Assembly (NCBI GenBank): GCA_021785115.1
Contig: JAJYGO010000164.1
Coordinates: forward strand, 1-8,595
Direction: 5' to 3'
DNA from: Chloroflexota bacterium
GTDB taxonomy: Bacteria; Chloroflexota; Limnocylindria; Limnocylindrales; CSP1-4
Length of the DNA: 8,595 nucleotides
In this document: piece after piece, positions 6,121-8,595 of the stretch
Position numbering within the stretch: the first letter of the stretch is position 1
Layout: every line of letters starts with the position of its first letter
Made by a program: the position numbers and the translations under genes
Notes under the pieces: generated by a model
Database searches by the model: none
The model's input: the letters and a program-made list of their open reading frames with translations, nothing else
What the model was told of the DNA's origin: nothing

Positions 6121-6999
6121 TCAGATGTCGAGCGAGCGGAGGAACGACCGGAACTCGCCGCCGAACTCCGGACGGGTGAGCGCCAGCTCCACAGACGCCT
6201 GGAGCCAGCCCATCGTGGTGCCCGCGTCGAAGCGCCGCCCCTCGAAGGCGTAGCCGAAGACGCTCTGCTCGTCCATCAGCGCGTGGATCGCGTCCGTCAG
6301 CTGGATCTCGCCGCCGGTGCCCCGCTGCGTCTGCTCGAGCTTGTCGAAGATCTTGGGGGTCAGCACGTAGCGCCCGATCACCGCCAGGTTCGACGGCGCC
6401 GTCCCGGCGGACGGCTTCTCCACGAGCTGGTTGACCTGGTAGGTCCGCTCGCCGTCGGAATCGCCGCCCACGCGCTCGCCGCCGATGACGCCGTACCGGC
6501 GGGTCTCCTCCTCGGGCACCTCCATGACGGCCACCACGGACCCGTGGTGCTCGTGGTAGGCGTGGATCAGCTGGCCGATGCAGGGCCGGTCGCTGACGAC
6601 CACGTCGTCGGGGAGGATCACCGCGAACGGCTCGTGGCCGATCAGGTCCTTCGCCATGAGCACCGCGTGGCCGAGGCCCAGCCGCTCCTTCTGGCGGATG
6701 TAGGCGACCTGGGCGAGGTCCGTGATGTGGCGGACCTGGCGGAGCCGCTCGATGTCGCCCTTCTCCTCGAGCAGGTGCTCCAGCTCGAAGTTGAGGTCGA
6801 AGTGGTCCTCGATCGCGCGCTTCTGGCTCGAGGTGACGATGATCACCTGCTCGATGCCGGCGGCGACCGCCTCCTCGACCGCGTACTGGATGACGGGCTT
6901 GTCGACCAGCGGCAGCATCTCCTTGGGCTGCGCCTTGGTCGCGGGGAGGAAGCGGGTTCCCCAGCCGGCGGCCGGCAACACGGCTTTTCGGACGCGCAT
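6121..6999 (-). CDS. galU: UTP--glucose-1-phosphate uridylyltransferase
   Basis: Makes UDP-glucose from UTP and glucose 1-phosphate in the cytoplasm, for envelope polysaccharides, glycolipids and UDP-galactose or UDP-glucuronate. At 292 residues it has the normal length of bacterial GalU. Motifs: nucleotide-binding VLPAAGWGTRFLPATKAQPKEMLP from residue 7, with the KEMLP signature at 26-30; QKERLGLGHAV at 103-113; metal-binding LPDD at 129-132; VEKP at 193-196; GGEIQLTDAI at 229-238; and GRRFDAGTTMGW at 254-265. The last motif carries Thr262 where many family members have Lys (GxRYDxGxKxG); other lineages vary here too, so activity is still expected. The ATG at 6999 has GAGAGG (7009-7004) at 4 bp and a TATACT promoter upstream. 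It is followed by the PASTA kinase gene after 40 bp, probably one transcript. Confidence 0.95.
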   Translation of the reverse strand: MRVRKAVLPAAGWGTRFLPATKAQPKEMLPLVDKPVIQYAVEEAVAAGIEQVIIVTSSQKRAIEDHFDLNFELEHLLEEKGDIERLRQVRHITDLAQVAYIRQKERLGLGHAVLMAKDLIGHEPFAVILPDDVVVSDRPCIGQLIHAYHEHHGSVVAVMEVPEEETRRYGVIGGERVGGDSDGERTYQVNQLVEKPSAGTAPSNLAVIGRYVLTPKIFDKLEQTQRGTGGEIQLTDAIHALMDEQSVFGYAFEGRRFDAGTTMGWLQASVELALTRPEFGGEFRSFLRSLDI

Positions 7000-7003
7000 T
7001 GAA

Positions 7004-7009
7004 CCTCTC
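7004..7009 (-). promoter_or_regulatory. Shine-Dalgarno sequence of galU
   Basis: GAGAGG on the minus strand lies 4 bp before the galU ATG at 6999. It fixes that start codon and contrasts with the apparently leaderless plus-strand genes. Confidence 0.6.
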
Positions 7010-7026
7010 GGCAGCGGGGGTGGCGT

Positions 7027-7048
7027 GGCCGCCAGTATACCTGCGGCC
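7027..7048. promoter_or_regulatory. galU promoter -10 inside a near-perfect 22-bp dyad (candidate operator)
   Basis: On the minus strand TATACT (7039-7034) is the best -10 in the window; a start near 7027 would give a leader of about 28 nt. The -35 region is poor and would lie in the end of the hydrolase gene (stop 7063). The -10 sits at the centre of a dyad: arms GGCCGC (7027-7032) and GCGGCC (7043-7048) flank the self-complementary GTATAC (7035-7040), with only two mismatched pairs (CA against CT). Symmetry centred on a -10 and a weak -35 fit a repressor or activator site, which is inference. Confidence 0.55.
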
Positions 7049-7062
7049 GGCGGGCACCCGAC

Positions 7063-7857
7063 TCAGCCGGGCCGGCCCAGATCGTCGACGAAGCGGGCCA
7101 CGAGGGCCGAGAACGCGTGCGGCCGGTCGAGCGGCGCCAGGTGCATCGCTCGTCCCACCACCTCGTGGCGGCCGGCCCGGCAGGACTTCGCCCAGGCCTC
7201 GCCACCCGGGCCGAACACCGGGTCGAGGGCGCCGTTCACGACCAGCACCGGCGTCCAGAGCATTGCCAGCCGCTCCAGGTAGCGCGTCCCGACGACGGCC
7301 CGGAGAGCGGCCGCACCGCCCTCCGGCCAGAACCCGCGCCGGATGATCGGCTCGGCGATGGGCGCTGGGTAGCGGACCCGGAAGAACGCGCGGTTGACGA
7401 TGTCGAGCGGGACCCGGGGCGCCTGCGCCAGGACCCAGGCGAGCGCCCGGAACGTCAGCGTGACCGGCCCGCGCGGCTCGGCGGAGCAACCCGCGAGCAC
7501 CAGGCCCGCCACGCGGTCGGGATAGCGGTCGGCCGTGTCGATCGCCACGTAGCCGCCCAGCGACAGGCCCACGACCACCGCCCGGCCGTCGGGGCACTCG
7601 GCGGCGATCGCGTCTGCCACCGCGTCGGCGGCTGCGTCGCGCGTGAACGGCACGCCGGCCAGCGCACCGTGGCCGGGCAGGTCGACCGCGATGCAGCGGA
7701 AACGGCCGGAGAGGCGCCGCAGCTGCGGCCACCACTGGGCCCGGGTGAGCCGGGTGCCGTGGACGAACACGACCGCGGGCGCCCCGACGGGCCCCACGGC
7801 CGTCCAGGCGCCGGGGGCCGCCGGGCCGCTCAGACGGCCCGGTGCTCGATCGCCCAT
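7063..7857 (-). CDS. Alpha/beta-hydrolase fold protein
   Basis: Serine hydrolase of the alpha/beta fold; the substrate (ester, lactone, C-C bond or other) cannot be read from sequence. The 264-residue protein is of usual length. Seen: FVHG at 31-34 (oxyanion-hole region), DLPGHG at 59-64, the nucleophile elbow GLSLGG at 97-102 (Ser99), acid Asp212 in VVNGALDPVFG and His239 in AMHLAPLDRP, so the catalytic triad is complete. A cap region lies at about 130-198. No signal peptide, so cytoplasmic. The ATG at 7857 overlaps the response-regulator gene by 28 bp; a GTG at 7797 (residue 21, just before the first strand) is a possible later start. The gene seems to be the third member of the sensor kinase-regulator operon and ends 63 bp before galU, with the galU promoter in between. 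Confidence 0.88.
   Translation of the reverse strand: MGDRAPGRLSGPAAPGAWTAVGPVGAPAVVFVHGTRLTRAQWWPQLRRLSGRFRCIAVDLPGHGALAGVPFTRDAAADAVADAIAAECPDGRAVVVGLSLGGYVAIDTADRYPDRVAGLVLAGCSAEPRGPVTLTFRALAWVLAQAPRVPLDIVNRAFFRVRYPAPIAEPIIRRGFWPEGGAAALRAVVGTRYLERLAMLWTPVLVVNGALDPVFGPGGEAWAKSCRAGRHEVVGRAMHLAPLDRPHAFSALVARFVDDLGRPG
7821..7842. repeat. Perfect inverted repeat across the response-regulator stop codon
   Basis: CCGGGCCG (7821-7828) and CGGCCCGG (7835-7842) are perfect 8-bp arms around a 6-base loop that holds the regulator stop (7830-7832). In the minus transcript this hairpin lies in the first codons of the hydrolase reading frame, so it may tune read-through or translation. No T run follows, so a terminator is unlikely. 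Confidence 0.4.
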
Positions 7858-8504
7858 AGCGCGGCCTGAGTGCGGCTGGCGAGGTCGAGCTTGCCCAGGA
7901 TGTTGGACACGTGCGTGCGCGCGGTGCGCTCCGTGATGTCGAGCAGGGCAGCGATCTCCTTGTTCGAGTGGCCGCGGGCCACCAGGCGGAGCACCTCGCG
8001 CTCGCGCTCGGTGAGCGGCTCCTGGCCCGGGTACGGGCCCCGGACCCGCTGCGCGAGCATGCGCGCGACCTGCGGGTCGAGGTGGACCTCGCCGGCGTGG
8101 GCCCGGCGGACGGCCGCCGCGACCTCGTCCGCGTCGGCGTCCTTGAGCAGGTATCCCGACGCCCCGGCCTCGAGCGCGGCGGTGACGCGGTCCTCCTCGA
8201 TGAAGCTGGTGAGCGCGACGACCTCGATCTCCGGGTGGCGCTCCTTGATCCTCGCGATCGCCTCGATCCCGTCCATGGCGGGCATCACGATGTCCATCAG
8301 CACCACGTCCGGCAGCAGCGCGTCGGCCAGGGCCACGGCACGCCGGCCGTCCTCCGCCTCGCCCACGACCTCGATGTCGCCGAGCAGCTCGAAGAAGCCC
8401 CGCAGGCCCCGGCGGACCACGGTGTGGTCGTCCGCGATCAGGACCCGGACGCGGCCGTCCGCCAGACCGTGGGACGCGCGCCCCTCGCCCTCGTCGTCGC
8501 TCAT
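7830..8504 (-). CDS. LuxR/NarL-family response regulator, LiaR-like
   Basis: DNA-binding response regulator of a two-component system, activated by phosphorylation from a cognate histidine kinase. The 224-residue protein has a receiver domain (about 18-135) with acidic Asp25/Asp26, phospho-acceptor Asp71 in LMDIVMPAMDG, Thr99 and Lys121 in YLLKDA. The LTSFIEEDRVTAALEAGASGY region is typical of LiaR/VraR-like regulators, which respond to envelope stress in Gram-positives. A LuxR-type HTH follows at about 160-224: LTEREREVLRLVARGHSNKEIA, then the recognition-helix region TERTARTHVSNILGKL. The ATG at 8504 overlaps the stop of the upstream gene (ATGA). About 17 residues precede the first receiver strand. 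The downstream hydrolase overlaps its end. Confidence 0.94.
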   Translation of the reverse strand: MSDDEGEGRASHGLADGRVRVLIADDHTVVRRGLRGFFELLGDIEVVGEAEDGRRAVALADALLPDVVLMDIVMPAMDGIEAIARIKERHPEIEVVALTSFIEEDRVTAALEAGASGYLLKDADADEVAAAVRRAHAGEVHLDPQVARMLAQRVRGPYPGQEPLTEREREVLRLVARGHSNKEIAALLDITERTARTHVSNILGKLDLASRTQAALWAIEHRAV

Positions 8505-8595
8505 CGGCGACAGGATACGCGCAAGGCTGCGCGGAGCGGTACCCGGACGGTCAGCCCCGCGTCGTCTCGGGCGCGGCGTCGGGCGATGCGGCAGC
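8501..8595 (-). CDS. C-terminal end of a probable sensor histidine kinase (truncated by window edge)
   Basis: Only the last 30 codons are visible. The frame ends in TGA overlapping the regulator ATG (ATGA), and contains DDAGLTVRVPLR, which matches the final strand of NarL/LiaS-type kinase ATPase domains (G.TV.V..PL). The catalytic N, D and G boxes would lie outside the window. A kinase is expected here because the next gene is its type of regulator. An alternative frame ends at 8551 with a short Ala/Pro/Thr-rich tail and also has good codon bias, so the frame choice is not certain. Confidence 0.55.
   Translation of the reverse strand, partial: CRIARRRARDDAGLTVRVPLRAALRVSCRR

Noticed and set aside
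6254..6999. GalU inactivation because Thr replaces Lys in the GxRYDxGxKxG motif
   Set aside because: All nucleotide and metal motifs are intact, and GalU proteins of other lineages also vary at this position.
5550..7002. Plus-strand open frames opposite the kinase and galU
   Set aside because: They overlap fully conserved kinase and GalU motifs on the other strand, and their Val/Leu/Asp/His-rich composition is typical of antisense frames of GC-rich genes.
6077..7735. A 552-codon minus-strand frame overlapping both galU and the hydrolase
   Set aside because: It is out of frame with both, and the real genes keep all catalytic motifs, so it is not a fusion.
8512..8517. TATCCT as a leaderless -10 promoter for the response regulator
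   Set aside because: It lies within the end of the upstream kinase frame, has no -35, and the ATGA overlap already explains expression by coupling; kept only as a weak possibility.

Overview
The window is a compact, very GC-rich bacterial chromosome segment with strongly GC-biased third codon positions and several start/stop overlaps of the ATGA or GTGA type. It contains no tRNA, rRNA, insertion sequence, CRISPR array or phage gene that I can see. The gene set (PASTA-domain Ser/Thr kinase, LiaR-like response regulator, a divergently encoded Ig-like surface protein, and a four-cysteine domain protein in front of folC) looks like a high-GC Chloroflexota, perhaps of the Limnocylindria/Ellin6529 type, or less likely an actinomycete. 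That placement rests on remembered family resemblance, not on a search.

Left part, minus strand (2210 down to 1): a three-gene run consisting of an uncharacterised protein with a C-terminal four-Cys domain, then folC (folylpolyglutamate/dihydrofolate synthase), then the first 109 codons of folP (dihydropteroate synthase), which runs off the left edge. Both junctions are 4-bp overlaps, so the three are probably translationally coupled. Facing away from them is a plus-strand gene (2372-3583) for a single-pass membrane protein with an Ig-like extracellular part. The 161-bp divergent region between them holds two opposed extended -10 motifs and a perfect hairpin.

Middle: a small plus-strand gene (3696-4094) encodes a protein with eight cysteines in zinc-ribbon spacing. 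It has a good promoter that puts the transcription start at the ATG (leaderless). A perfect TCGAAC-N4-GTTCGA dyad, the form of the Gram-positive/mycobacterial LexA SOS box, lies just upstream of that promoter. This is the most interesting regulatory signal in the window. The gene converges on a minus-strand galU-pknB pair (6999-4170), and a strong hairpin between the converging ends probably terminates transcription. GalU makes UDP-glucose for envelope glycans. The kinase is a transmembrane Hanks-type enzyme with three PASTA repeats, expected to sense cell-wall fragments. Their pairing suggests an envelope-homeostasis unit. The galU promoter -10 lies in the centre of a near-perfect 22-bp dyad.

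Right part, minus strand (8595 down to 7063): the last codons of what is probably a sensor histidine kinase, overlapping by 4 bp a NarL/LiaR-type response regulator. The regulator overlaps by 28 bp an alpha/beta hydrolase with an intact catalytic triad. This resembles a two-component system with a hydrolase added to its operon.

I see no large unknown multi-gene system. The novelty candidates are the two cysteine-rich proteins of unknown function and the dyad operators at their neighbours' promoters.
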